A stretch of 64,000 bases of DNA from the NCBI RefSeq assembly GCF_019279795.1, contig NC_056749.1, positions 579,853,006 through 579,917,005 of the forward strand, in the 5' to 3' direction. A program made the position numbers and the translations under genes. The DNA comes from Protopterus annectens. Its lineage: Eukaryota > Chordata > Ceratodontiformes > Protopteridae. Under the pieces are notes generated by a model. The model saw only the letters and a program-made list of their open reading frames with translations, was not told where the DNA came from and did not search any database. Shown in pieces: positions 32,700-43,301 of the stretch; position 1 is the stretch's first letter; each line of letters starts with the position of its first letter.

Positions 32700-34085
32700 T
32701 GGCATCAAGGATTAGAAGTGCCTATAAAATGTAGCTCTAATCAATTTCTCTACTCAATAAACATTCAATACAAGTAAATTAAATACAAAAAAATGTAAAG
32801 CTATAACCGTCCCTATACTCTTATACTTTTACATTATGATTATATTTAAAATCTCAAATCTGTTGAGCCTATCCCCTTTATTTTCTATGAACAACCATTA
32901 TGCCATTTAATTAAATGGTATTAACAAAGCCGAATTATAAAACTCTAAAACACCATCTAAATGTTAAAAAACATAACTATGTTTAAAAATAATTTACACA
33001 TGATTTATTCTAGGGTATTCAAAAATAGTTTACACAAAATTTCCTCTGAGGTATTCAAAAGTATTATATAACTGTTAAAACTCAAATGTAAAATGAGTCT
33101 TAAGTTAAAACCTATCATTTTAACAAAATATGTATGTAACTAAAATCTGAAAACCTTATACAGAAAAATAATTATAAAAAAATTAAGAATTAAGGCCCTT
33201 AATTTTAATAGGGGATTAATAGATAACATTTTGTTCAAACCAGGGGACATTGTAGCACTCATCTTAATTTGCCAAACCATTTCACAGTGGTCAAGCCTCG
33301 TTATCCAATCACCTCATCGTAAATCAATTTTTACTTGTTCTAAAATACCAGATTTAAACTCTAAGCACTGAGTATTAGTCAAGAGCTGCTTATACAAGGG
33401 ATTATTAATATTTTTATTATTAATAGCAAATATATGTTCATATAATCAATTTCCAAAAACATCTCTCCATCTTTCCAATTTAGAAAGTTGAACATCTGAT
33501 ACATTTAGCTATGTATACCATCCCTCTGGTTACACAATTGCTTTTACTTAACTCAATCTCTCCATCTTTCCAATTTAGAAAGTTGAACATCTGATACATT
33601 TAGCTATGTATACCATCCCTCTGGTTACACAATTGCTTTTACTTAACTCAATCCTACCATTCTGCCCTATATCTAATACCACACTGTCACTCACCAGAAT
33701 GTCTTGGCATTGGTTACAGATCCCACATTTGTGAGTGCCAATCTTATTTTCATTCTGAAGTCAATTTGGGCTTCTATTCTGGGCCAGTTCATGAATCCCT
33801 TTCAAAGTCATAGTTGTTTTATATACAAAAACTGAAGTGCCCCCCCCCCCCCACACACACACACAGTTTTAAATGTACTAGGATTGGCCTTAAAAAGACT
33901 CCAATTTTTTATTATACTATTCCTTGCTTCTTTTGTACCTAAATTGTATTGCACTACCATGGTGTTTTTAAATCTATGACCACCTTCTGATATATCACTG
34001 TGACCTTCAGATGATAAACCAATACCTAAGAGGGGCTTATATCTAGTCCTCCAACCCAGCTTAACTTCTTCACCATACAAGTCAC
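32700..34085 (-). mobile_element. Penelope-like element 3' part in reverse orientation
   Basis: Read on the minus strand, 34085-33660 aligns closely with 40480-40930 (for example 'cattctggtgagtgacagtg'), covering the zinc-like cluster and GIY-YIG start. Then 33190-32700 aligns with 41290-41640, the 3' terminal region. It faces the plus-strand PLE that begins at about 34090, making an inverted pair. Confidence 0.7.
33461..33650. repeat. Perfect 95-bp tandem duplication
   Basis: 33461-33555 and 33556-33650 are identical by eye. The unit lies in the reversed PLE copy; the homologous copy at 40850-40960 has it once. Confidence 0.9.
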
Positions 34086-34089
34086 TAAA

Positions 34090-37043
34090 TCCGTGGTGTA
34101 ACTTCTAGAAATAAACATACTTTGTATCAAGTTTCTATGTTCTATGTTGTTACATACATATTTTGTTAAGATTATAGGTTTTAGGTTAAGACTGATTTTA
34201 CATTTGAATCTTAACATTTTTATGATACTTTTGCATACTCCAGAGGAACTTTTGTGTACATTATTTTGAATACCCTATTTATGTTTTGTTTTTAACATTT
34301 TTTTAACATTTAGATATTGTGATTTAGAGTTGTATAATCTGGCTTTGTTAATAACTATTTAATTAAATAGCACAATGGTTGTTCATAGAGAATGAAGGGG
34401 ACGTTCAACATATTTGAGATGTTAAATATAACTGTAATATAAAAATATAAGAGTATGGGGGGTTATAGCTTTAACATTTTTTTGTATTTAATTTACTTGT
34501 ATTGAATTTTTATTGGTCAGAGAATGTGATTGGAGCTACATTTTATAGGAAATGCATAAATGAAAAGTGATGAATGTCAATTTTATTCTTGTTCCGATGA
34601 AGTCCCTTTGCATATGGATGAAAACACTTAACATTTATTAAACGTTTTGTTTATAAAACCATTTTTGGTATCAGAAGTTAGTTCCATGGGTTCCAACTTA
34701 CAGCATTCTTATCTAATTCCAAGTTGTTTATTTGAACGCTTTTCTGTGGTGTTGTTGTCTTGGTGTTTGATACAGTCGGGTGTTAAAACCATGGATACTC
34801 TTGATTTGTTTTATGGTTCACCTATTTCTAATGCAGACTGTCCAACTACTAGCATCCAGGAGGAATGGTCAAATATGAAGCGGGAGCTCACTAAACTCAT
34901 ACAGCTCCTACTACATTCGCTGAGAGAAGTGAATCTAGCCTTGTATGGAGAAAAGCTGTCCCCTTCATTTACTGAGCAGTTTGAAAGGGGAAGTGAATCA
35001 GAGGTTGGATCGAGTCTCAAGTCCAGACATGGATAATGACATACCAGGACCACATGGTTGCTCCCAGGAAGTGGAACTTACAGGAAGTGCTGCGAGTGAG
35101 CAGGCAGTTTGGAGGAAGAAACAAAGGTTCTAATGGAGAGGTAGCAGGGGTGAAATGTTTACATAATGAAGGGGTTGCAGTTAACAGTGCAAGTGTTAAA
35201 GGTGATGATATAAATACAGGTAAAGGGGTTACTAACTCCATACATGGTGACACAGTGACAAGGCAAATTGTCTGTTCAATTAATTTGAATCTTAACAATA
35301 AGGTACAATCTTTAATGGAGTTACAGTCGGATTTTACGAAGGGACAGAGCCAGCTGCATTTGGAGCCTAAGTGTCTGTTGGAACTTTTTCTAACTTAAAA
35401 GAAATGATCAGATTATTACAGACAAAAATTACTAGAGCTACGTATAGATAATACATATTTAAGGCATTGTATTGGTTTAAAAAGTGTTCTGCAAGAATTA
35501 GAAGTTTTACACAAAGTATGTTATTTCATGAGTTTGTCAATATGTTCAACCACCACGGTTTCAAATTAATGGGGTTACTGATTAAAAACAATGACTTGGA
35601 AATTGAAATATTGATGGAGAAAATGAATAAATTAAACACCTATATACAGAATGGTCTGCTATTTAAACAGTATAGTGTTTTTTTACAATAATGTGTTAAA
35701 AAGTATTGAGAAAAATGTAATGATAATTTCAAAAGAAAAGAAAAAAAAAAGTAAACAGAGATATATTACAGATAAAGATAATGAGGCTTACCCTATAAAA
35801 TAATTATTGAACAATACCAATAAGGAGATGTATACCAATGTTACCACTTCAGCTGTTAACTTAAGGGGGAGGACTATCATGTTTGTGAGAAAAATTATAC
35901 TTTTGAGGAGTGGCCATCTATGGACCAGAGATAGGACTTAAATAACGAAGAGGATTTTCCTACTTTACAGCATTCAGAATGCCTTGAGAATCAATAAAAA
36001 CAAACACTGGGTACAGGACCAGGGATGATGAGACATTTTTTCACCAACAATTGAAATGTATGAACAAGACAGGAGGGAGATATTAGAAACACTAAACACT
36101 TTATTTAGGAATGAAAGGGTCATGGTCTCCTATGATAGTTATAATATATTTAACTATACCAATCATGTAGTAACCAAGGAGTTAAGCAATGGTGTTTCAA
36201 TTAAAAAAAATATTAGATTTATATGTGAAGAGTAATAAGGATTGTGTGTTAACATGTGTATTGCAAAATTCAGTAGCTGAAGGTAATATTGAACAAATAG
36301 TGAAAAATAATTGGAAGTTGCTCACTAATCCAGGTTTAAAAGACATTATAGGGGATAGTCCAGTATTTCTCTCTCTCTCAAAGGGGGAAAGAATTGAAGA
36401 GAGTATTTTTATAGGAATAGTCAAATGAGTAAACAGCTGTGTGATCTTAACAAAAGAATGTTGGTGTGGTAATTGCAGGTTTTGCCAGTATGTGCATGAA
36501 GGGAAAGAAGTTAGGATAGAAGCAAGACATTACAATATTATATCGTTACAGGAATATAACTGTAAGTCTAGGTTTGTAGTTTATGTTGTTTTTTTGTGTG
36601 GACTTTGTCCTGAGTTTTATATCAGTAGGACATCCAGGGAGTTTAATAAAAGAATGTATGAGCAGTTAAGGGCTGTAGAAATTAAGGAGTCCAATAATGG
36701 TTTAGCTAAACATGTTAAGCAAAAACATAATCAAGAAATAAATAAAATGAATTTTAGGTTTCCAGTAATAGACCAGGTAGTAAACTATAATGTTAGGTTA
36801 GAAGCAGAATATGAATTAGACTGGCAAGAGTATTGTTGAAAGGTATGATTGAATGCTTATTCCCCTGGAATGAATGAAAGGGAGAACTACAAAGTGGTTT
36901 TGAAAAGTAAAGGGTTAATCTGTTAAATTTAGTGATGTGATTTTATTAAAGGTATTTAATGAGTTTTTAAATGTGTACAATTTGGTCTGAAGAAGTTGCA
37001 TGTACAGAACAAAAGTGCATGTACAGAACAAAAGCACTTACCA
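34090..37043 (+). mobile_element. Penelope-like element with 5' terminal repeat, N-terminal region, endonuclease and 3' end; RT core missing
   Basis: 34150-34710 matches 41280-41830 and acts as the 5' terminal (pLTR-like) segment, including the CGATGAAGTCCC motif at 34596. N-terminal coding pieces follow at 34647-35036 and 35467-35691, the first with an amphipathic stretch around REVNLALYGEKL. C-terminal pieces follow at 36189-36839. I see none of the RT palm blocks, so the middle seems deleted. The 3' end near 36987 repeats the family motif (CTGAAGAAGT...AAAAGCACTTA). The L2 copy begins immediately after. Confidence 0.65.
36441..36839 (+). pseudogene. PLE GIY-YIG endonuclease domain (open 132-codon piece)
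   Basis: The piece reads a Cys cluster (CWCGNCRFC, residues 7-15), then RFVVYVVFLCGLCPEFYISR, which fits the GIY-YIG core with the second Tyr in FYIS, and a conserved Arg in REFNKRMYEQLR. NNGLAKHVKQKH near residues 93-104 supplies the later His-rich block. The usual Glu comes near the end but cannot be assigned with certainty. In PLEs this domain nicks target DNA to prime reverse transcription. The Cys cluster before the endonuclease fits animal canonical PLEs. No full element surrounds it. Confidence 0.65.
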
Positions 37044-39779
37044 GTTTATTTATTTTATTTTACATTTGTTTACCAGGAAAGTCTGTCTGGACATGGGTCC
37101 TTTTTCAGTAGAGGCCCATGGAGAAAATCTCCTGATACAGGTGAAAATGATACATCTGTCAATTTTGTTTACATCAGTAATTTTAAAATAGATGGTAACA
37201 GTACAGAGTAGCCTGACAGTCATTAATAATGCAGTAGCTAGATAGTCATTAACAATGTAACAAATGCAACAGTTAGATACAATTACATAAGGTACAAAAA
37301 TTCTGACTTGAAACCATTTATATATGTGTTCTAATTTTGCAGGGTCTCAAAGCTACAGCTATAATAGAGGTTAATATAAAAGGAAGTGTGAGGGGTTAAT
37401 GAGATTAAAGGAGAGATAGAGTGGGTACATTAGTGGGGAGTAGAGTAATGAGAGAGAGGGAGTATAGTGTGATGAGAGGGAAGGCAATGGAAGACAGCAG
37501 TAGGAAGTAATAGGTGTAAAGACAGGAAGCAGAAGATGGATTATAAGGTTAAGGTGTAATACTAGTTGGAGAAGAAGGGTGGTATGAGGGGTTAATAAAA
37601 TTTGGATAGAGAAGGGATGGGGTACAAAAGTGGGAGTAACAAAGTGCTAAGAGAGAGGGGATTAGTGATAGAGCAATAGGTTGTATAAGAGATTAGTCAT
37701 GGTTGTCACAGTTACAGAGCCATGATTGCTGTAGGTGGGATTTTAAGGCTTTTTTGAAGGAGGCAATAGAGGTTGCAGCTGAGATGTTGGGGGAAGGTTG
37801 TTCCAATTTTTGGCAACAGTGCTGCTATACAGGGATGTACCTGCAGAATCTTTGGCTTTGGTCCCATTTAATAGGATCTTTTGATTGGATCGTAGACTCT
37901 AGCTTTGGTGTTTGGGTGTATTATTGTCTTGTAGAGCTGTTTTTTTTTTGGGCAGTGAATTAATTTGTGGGTAAGAATAAGTTGATTGTAAAGAATGAGT
38001 TGGGGAAGTTCCAGCCAATTTAATCTTTTGAGGAGAGTGCAGTGGTGTGATTTATGAGGGGTGTTGGTTGCAAATTTGGCAATTTTATTATAACATGCTT
38101 GCATTTTGGAAAGGTCAGATTTTCTAAGGTTGCTGAAAATGGATGATGCATACAAAAGAGTGGAGATGAGATGGGCCCGTGCAATAGTGACTCTGGTGGG
38201 GAAGTTAGGAGCACTTTGTTTCTCTAAAGCATGGCAAGCTTTTTGTGTACTGTCTTTATGGTATTTGATATGTGTATATCAAATTTCGTGTTGCTGTCAA
38301 TTACAACACCTAGCAGTTTGGTTTGTTTGACAGGTGATATGACTGTATTATTACTGGAGGTGATGTTAAATGTAATGTTATGAGTAGAATGCTGTGTGGG
38401 AGAAAATATAAGAAACTGAGTTTTACTTGGATTTAATATAAGTTGTAATTCAGAGAGTCATCTTTCCACAGATAGAAATGATGACTGTGTTTGTTGTAAT
38501 AACGCCTGTGGAGAGGAGGAAGAACAGATTAGCGTGGAGTCATCTGCATGTTGGATGGTAGTAGAATGAAGTGTGGCAGTATGTAGGTTATTAGTGAAAA
38601 CAGAAAAGAGCAGTAGGCCAAGAATGGAACCCTGTGTGACTCCTACTGACACTGGAAGTAATGGGGTGAGTTCTTGGTGCCATCTGACTGCCTGCTGTCT
38701 GTCCGTTAGGTAATTTCTAAACCAGGAAGTGGTGGGTGAGCTTAGGTTTAATTCTGAGAGAGTACCAATGAGTTTATCATGGTTAACCATGTCAAAGGCC
38801 TTGGAAAGGTCTAAGAATATAGCTGAGACAGCCGTTGTTCCTGTGGTTGTTGACTGTGTGAAAGATATAAGTGCTGTGGCAGTACTATGTGATGGCCTAA
38901 AACCATGTTGTGTATTTGTGAGTAAATTGTGTGAGTTTAGAAATGCCATGATTTGATTGTGTACACACTTTTGAAGGATTTTGGGGAGGGGGAGAGAATG
39001 GCAATTGGACAATAATTGGAATCAATAAAGAACTTGTTGAATTGAGTTGCTATGTTAGTTGAGGTATAACTGCTTGCAGGGGCAGGGGTGCCAGCCTTAC
39101 CTGGGTATAAAACATTGTTGATGGTCGCCCCAATTTTTTTAGGATTGGTTTGATATCTATTTTGAGTATTATGGTAGTAATTAGTGTCGTCTCCTTTAAT
39201 CATTTTCTTAGCTTTATTACTAAGGTCAAGATATTTTTGTTTGTCAGTATGGGTACCAGTATTCTTCCAGTTTACCCAAGCTTTGTCTCTGTTATGTAAT
39301 AGAAATCTAGTTTCTTTGGATAACCAGGGGGCATTCTTAGCTTTAATTCTAATGGTCCTGGGGGGTGCATGGTGGTCTAGTATGTTGAGGAATGTTGTGT
39401 TAAAGTAAGATACAGCGTCATCTAGATTAAGTGTTTTCAATGGGTGCCAGTTGCAACTTGTTAGAGCGGTAATGAAATCGTTGGGATTAAAGTATTTTTA
39501 TTACATATTTCATGACAGGTAGTGGCTTTTGATAGACTGGTTTGACTTTTAATTAATTAGGTTGGTAAGTGGTTACTCAGACTCTCTGGAGTTACTCATT
39601 TTGTGTGGTCTGTTTGATAATATCCAATCAAGCATTGATTCTCTCTTTGTTGTTTTATTGACTCTAGTTGGTGGTTGGCTAAGCTGAAAAACCCAAGGAG
39701 GTTGATGAAGTTTGTAGGTTTGGAGGAGTTGCATGTTAGCCAATCAATATTGAAATCTCCTACTGAAATCATTGCACAA
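37044..39779 (-). mobile_element. L2-type LINE, 5' truncated
   Basis: Minus-strand order: endonuclease block GDFNIDWLTC (about 39767), linker (39440-38937), RT (39012-38458), C-terminal region (38155-37868), 3' UTR, and a tail at 37130-37044 ('cctctactgaaaaaggaccc' then (AAAT)n-like). It is the same family as the L2 at 10130. The 5' side stops where a SINE starts at 39780; PLE sequence lies beyond. The right neighbour SINE shares its tail. Confidence 0.85.
38458..39440 (-). pseudogene. L2 LINE endonuclease-RT linker and reverse transcriptase remnant
   Basis: 39440-38937 holds the linker (APWLSKETRFLLHNRDKAW and ATQFNKFFIDS). 39012-38458 holds the RT, open for 184 codons, with ILQKCVHNQIMAFLNSHNLL, TQHGFRPSHSTA, AIFLDLSKAFDMVNHDKL, SVGVTQGSILGLLLFSVFT and IQHADDSTLICSS. 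The catalytic box is HADD as in the plus-strand copy at 12898, and the block before it reads TQGS where PQGS is usual. A frameshift separates linker from RT near 38980-39010. The copy cannot be active because it lacks most of the endonuclease. Confidence 0.85.
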
Positions 39780-40035
39780 TTTATTTATTTATTTATTTAA
39801 CATTTGTTTACTGGGAAAGCCTGACTTGGAACAAGCCAGTTTTCAGTGGAGGCCTGGGGAGAAAAGCTCCAGATGCATGTCTTTGTAATTTGGGTGGAAA
39901 CCAGAGCACCTGGAGGAAACCCACACAAAGGCAAGAAGGACATGCAGACTCCACACAGAAGGCACCCACCACACATGAGAATCAAACCAGAGAACCTCTT
40001 GCTGTGAGGCAACAACACTAACTGCTACATCACTG
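39780..40035 (-). mobile_element. tRNA-derived SINE with L2-type tail
   Basis: On the minus strand the head reads 'gttgttgcctcacagcaaga' with a B-box-like GGTTTGATTC, followed by a body with 'tctgtgtggagtctgcatgt' and 'gtgggtttcctccaggtgct', a layout known from V-SINE-type heads in fish. The tail (39860-39780, 'ctccccaggcctccactgaa', then 'agtaaacaaatg' and (TAAA)n) is the tail of the L2 LINEs here. It sits exactly at the 5' boundary of an L2 copy. Confidence 0.75.
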
Positions 40036-40044
40036 CTTTATTAT

Positions 40045-41835
40045 TATATTAAAGGTGAAATGTATTAAACCGCTCATGCTTTTTATTCTTTGGGTTGGAC
40101 CTGTGGACATGGTCGACCAATTTTTAATTTATTTACATAAGACTACAGACTTTTTTAGGTTTACATCACACGTTAATAAAACTACTATTAACTATTTAGA
40201 TACTTTGATTTCTCATACAGATAATGGATTTAAGTCAGAAATATATAGGAATTTGACATTTAGTAACGCTTATTTACATTATAAGAGTGCACACCCTATG
40301 TTCCAGAAAAGGAACTTAGTTAATGGCAGTACATAAGGGCAGTGAGGATGACTTCAACCTATAAAGATATGGTGAAGGAAATTGACTTGATAAGAAGCAT
40401 GTTTCTAGTAGTTACCCTATGGATTTAGTGAATTGTATTTGCGAAGAAGTTAACTTGGGTTTGGAGGCTTGATATAAGGCCCGTCCAAACATTGCTTTAT
40501 CATCTGAAGGTCACAGTGTTGTATCAGAAGGTGATCATAGGTTTGAATGTGCCATGGTAGTGCAATTCAATTCAGATACAAAGGAGGCAAGGAATAGTGT
40601 AGTAAAAAAATTGGGGTATTTTTAAGGCTAATTCAAATATATTTAAAACTGTAGGGTACACTCTAGCTTTGTGTATAAAACAGCTATGCATTTGAAGGGG
40701 ATTTATGAATGGGCCCAGAAGAGGAGCTCAAATTGAGTTCAGAATGAAAATAAGATGGGCACTCACAAATGTGGGATCTGTAATCAGTTCCAAGACATTC
40801 TGGTGAGTGACAGTGTGGTATTAGATATGGGGCAGAATGGTAGGACTGAGTTAAGTAAAGGCAATTGTGCAACCAGAGGGATGGTATACATAGCTAAATG
40901 TGTGGGGTGTTCAAGTTTCTATGTTTGAAAGATGGAGAGATGTTTTTGGAAATGAATATATGAACATATATATGCTATTAATAATAAAAATATTAATAAT
41001 GCCTTATATAAACACCTCTTTTGACTAATCTCCAGTGCTTAGAGTTTAAATTTGGTATTTTAGAACAAGTAAAAACTGATTTACGTGGAGGTGATTGGGA
41101 AACGATGTTTGAGCACTATGAAATTGTTTGGCAAATTAAGTTGAGTGCTACAGTAGTCCCAGGTTTGAACAAAATGGTATCTATTAATCCCCTATTAATG
41201 TTAAGGGCCTTTAAAATGAATTCTTAATGTTTTAATTAGTTTTCTATATAAAGTTTATAGATTTTAGTTACACAGATACTTTGTTAAAATTATAGGTTTT
41301 AGGTTAAGACTCATTTTACATTTTTATGATACTTTTGAATACCCCATAGGTAATTTTGTGCAAATTATTTTTAAATACTCCTAGAAGAAATCATGTGTAA
41401 ACTATTCTTAAATATGTAATATTTAGATATTATGTTTTAGAGTTGTATAATTTGGCTGTGTTAATACTATTCAATTAAATAGTGCAATGGCTGTTTGTAG
41501 AAAATATAGGGGTTAGGCACAACATATCTGAGATGTTAAATATAATCATAATGTAAAAATATAAGAGTATAGGGAGGATTATAGCTTTAAAATGTTTTTG
41601 CACTTAATTTACTTCTATTGAATGTTTATTGGTTAGAAAATGGGATTGGAGCTACATTTTTAGGAAATGTATAAATGAAAAGGGATGGATGTCATTTTTA
41701 TTTTCGTTCTGATGAAGTCCCTTTGCACAGGGACAAAAGAGTTTAATATTTATTCAACTTTTTGGTTATAAAACCATTTTGAGTACCCACAGTTACTTCC
41801 GTGGGTTCCAACTTATAGCGTTCTTATATATTTCA
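40045..41835 (+). mobile_element. Penelope-like element: RT C-terminus, endonuclease and 3' end
   Basis: 40055-40336 encodes the last RT region (FFRFTSHVNKTTINYLDTLI, then YRNLTFSNAYLHYKSAHPMF), matching the PLE pattern in which a short LHYxSxHP block follows the FLD block. 40740-40930 has the zinc-like cluster (KCGICNQF) and GIY-YIG start (GMVYIAKCVGCSSFYV). The 3' region at 41240-41835 matches 34150-34710. It has CTGATGAAGTCCCTTTGCAC (41709) followed by a complementary GGGAC and AAAAG. Stops break the coding parts. Confidence 0.7.
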
Positions 41836-41985
41836 TAATCAACAGGTGATAAAAATTTATTATTTTTGAAAATTAAGTTTATTTTGCTTCACAGGCCTAT
41901 TTTAACCTTAGCTGAAGGCAATGTCAGGACAGTTTTTCAGTACATATAGATGCATACACTCACATATGTATGTGTACATGCATGT

Positions 41986-42038
<53 letters not shown>

Positions 42039-43043
42039 TAGTGTTATGTTTAGTGTTGCATATACTAACAGATATTACAAAGAAAGATTGTGCTAATGGT
42101 GTAAATGTGTAAAGTTGACATGACTCTTTGTAAAAAGAAACCTACTTTCTTTTTAAAATACTTTCATGAGGTTTGAGTAGAACCCGAGATGCACAGATAC
42201 TTTTTAAATAGCTCTTGGCTAGACTAAACATAAAAGCTTATTTTACCTTGCTGGCAAGGTTTCAATTTCTCTTTGACACCATGACATACTTCAGAGTAGA
42301 AAAGCTGCTAAGACAGCCTCAAGCCCCTGCACCTGTGAGCTTCTACTGATTACATGTACATCTTTTATTGTCCAGAAAACCGGATAAATGAAATGAACCA
42401 GGGAGTGGTTTCAATTAAGATACAAAGAATCGGGGGAAACTATAGTCCAACAAAATAAAGCAACCTTGCCGTCATTTTTTTCCTGTCTGATGAGGTGTAT
42501 GCTTTGTCCTGGACTGTCATGGTTGAGATACAAAATGATTTCATGGCTTGAACAGCTTGTCTAATGGGTGGAGTAGAATTTTTGTTTTTTTATTTTACTC
42601 TTCCAGTGAAGAGCTGATGCACAAAAGGGGATCTATATCTGCCTTCCTTTGAGCAACAAGGGTGAACCTTTTTTTTTTTTTTTTTGTGCTCTTCTGTCGA
42701 ATAACTGGGAAGGGAGAGTATGAAACTCCACTCAGTCTAGGTTTTAATGTGTTAATTATGATACTTAATTATACAATTCATAACTGTGCCAAAAAAAAAA
42801 TCTGTGAAATCTTTACATATAAAATGCTGCCAGAACCTAGTGAGGCACAAATATCATTACATCAGAAAGTATAACAGACACGGGCTCTGTTATGTAAAAT
42901 CTTCAATAATTATGTGACACATTAATTACACTGACACTTCTCAGTGTGGGGACATACAGTGGAACAGGATGTGCCAGTGTTACAATGAAATAGTTCCTCA
43001 GGTTTTGTCTTTTCTTTTGCTTTCTGACTTAATTTTCATTTGT
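41836..43043. other. No recognised element apart from a TA run
   Basis: AT-rich sequence with a T run at 42668-42685. No domain or named repeat seen. Confidence 0.45.
41995..42035. repeat. (TA)n microsatellite
   Basis: About 20 TA units preceded by TG/CA-rich sequence. Confidence 0.95.
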
Positions 43044-43062
43044 ACTGCCATTGTCTTTATTA

Positions 43063-43282
43063 CCCGCAGTAGTGGTGCTGCAGTAGCGTTGTCACTGCAC
43101 AGCAAGACATTGAGCGTTCGATTCTCAGCTAGAGCGTCTTCTGTGTGGAGGCATGCGTGAATGGGTGTGCCTTTGTTGAAGGGCTGGTAACTCAGCACGT
43201 AAAAATCCACTATCAAACATTAGCGGACCGGAGTTCCGCTGTGGTGACCCCTAACCGGGATAAGCCGCAAGACACAACAACA
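43063..43282 (+). mobile_element. V-SINE-type SINE with perfect 19-bp target-site duplication
   Basis: The tRNA-like head has a GTTCGATTC B box (about 43115). The 3' part reads 'ggaccggagttccgctgtgg' and 'gacccctaacc', a block shared with 62660-62725 here and resembling V-SINEs of fish. ACTGCCATTGTCTTTATTA flanks both sides (43044-43062 and 43283-43301), so the insertion is complete. It ends in an (ACA)n-like tail. Confidence 0.82.
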
Positions 43283-43301
43283 ACTGCCATTGTCTTTATT
43301 A

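Noticed and set aside
33461-33650. CRISPR-like array
   Set aside because: Only two adjacent identical units with no spacers, in vertebrate transposon DNA.
43063-43282. Functional tRNA gene at the B box near 43115
   Set aside because: A full tRNA fold is not possible, and the SINE body and 19-bp duplication explain the sequence.
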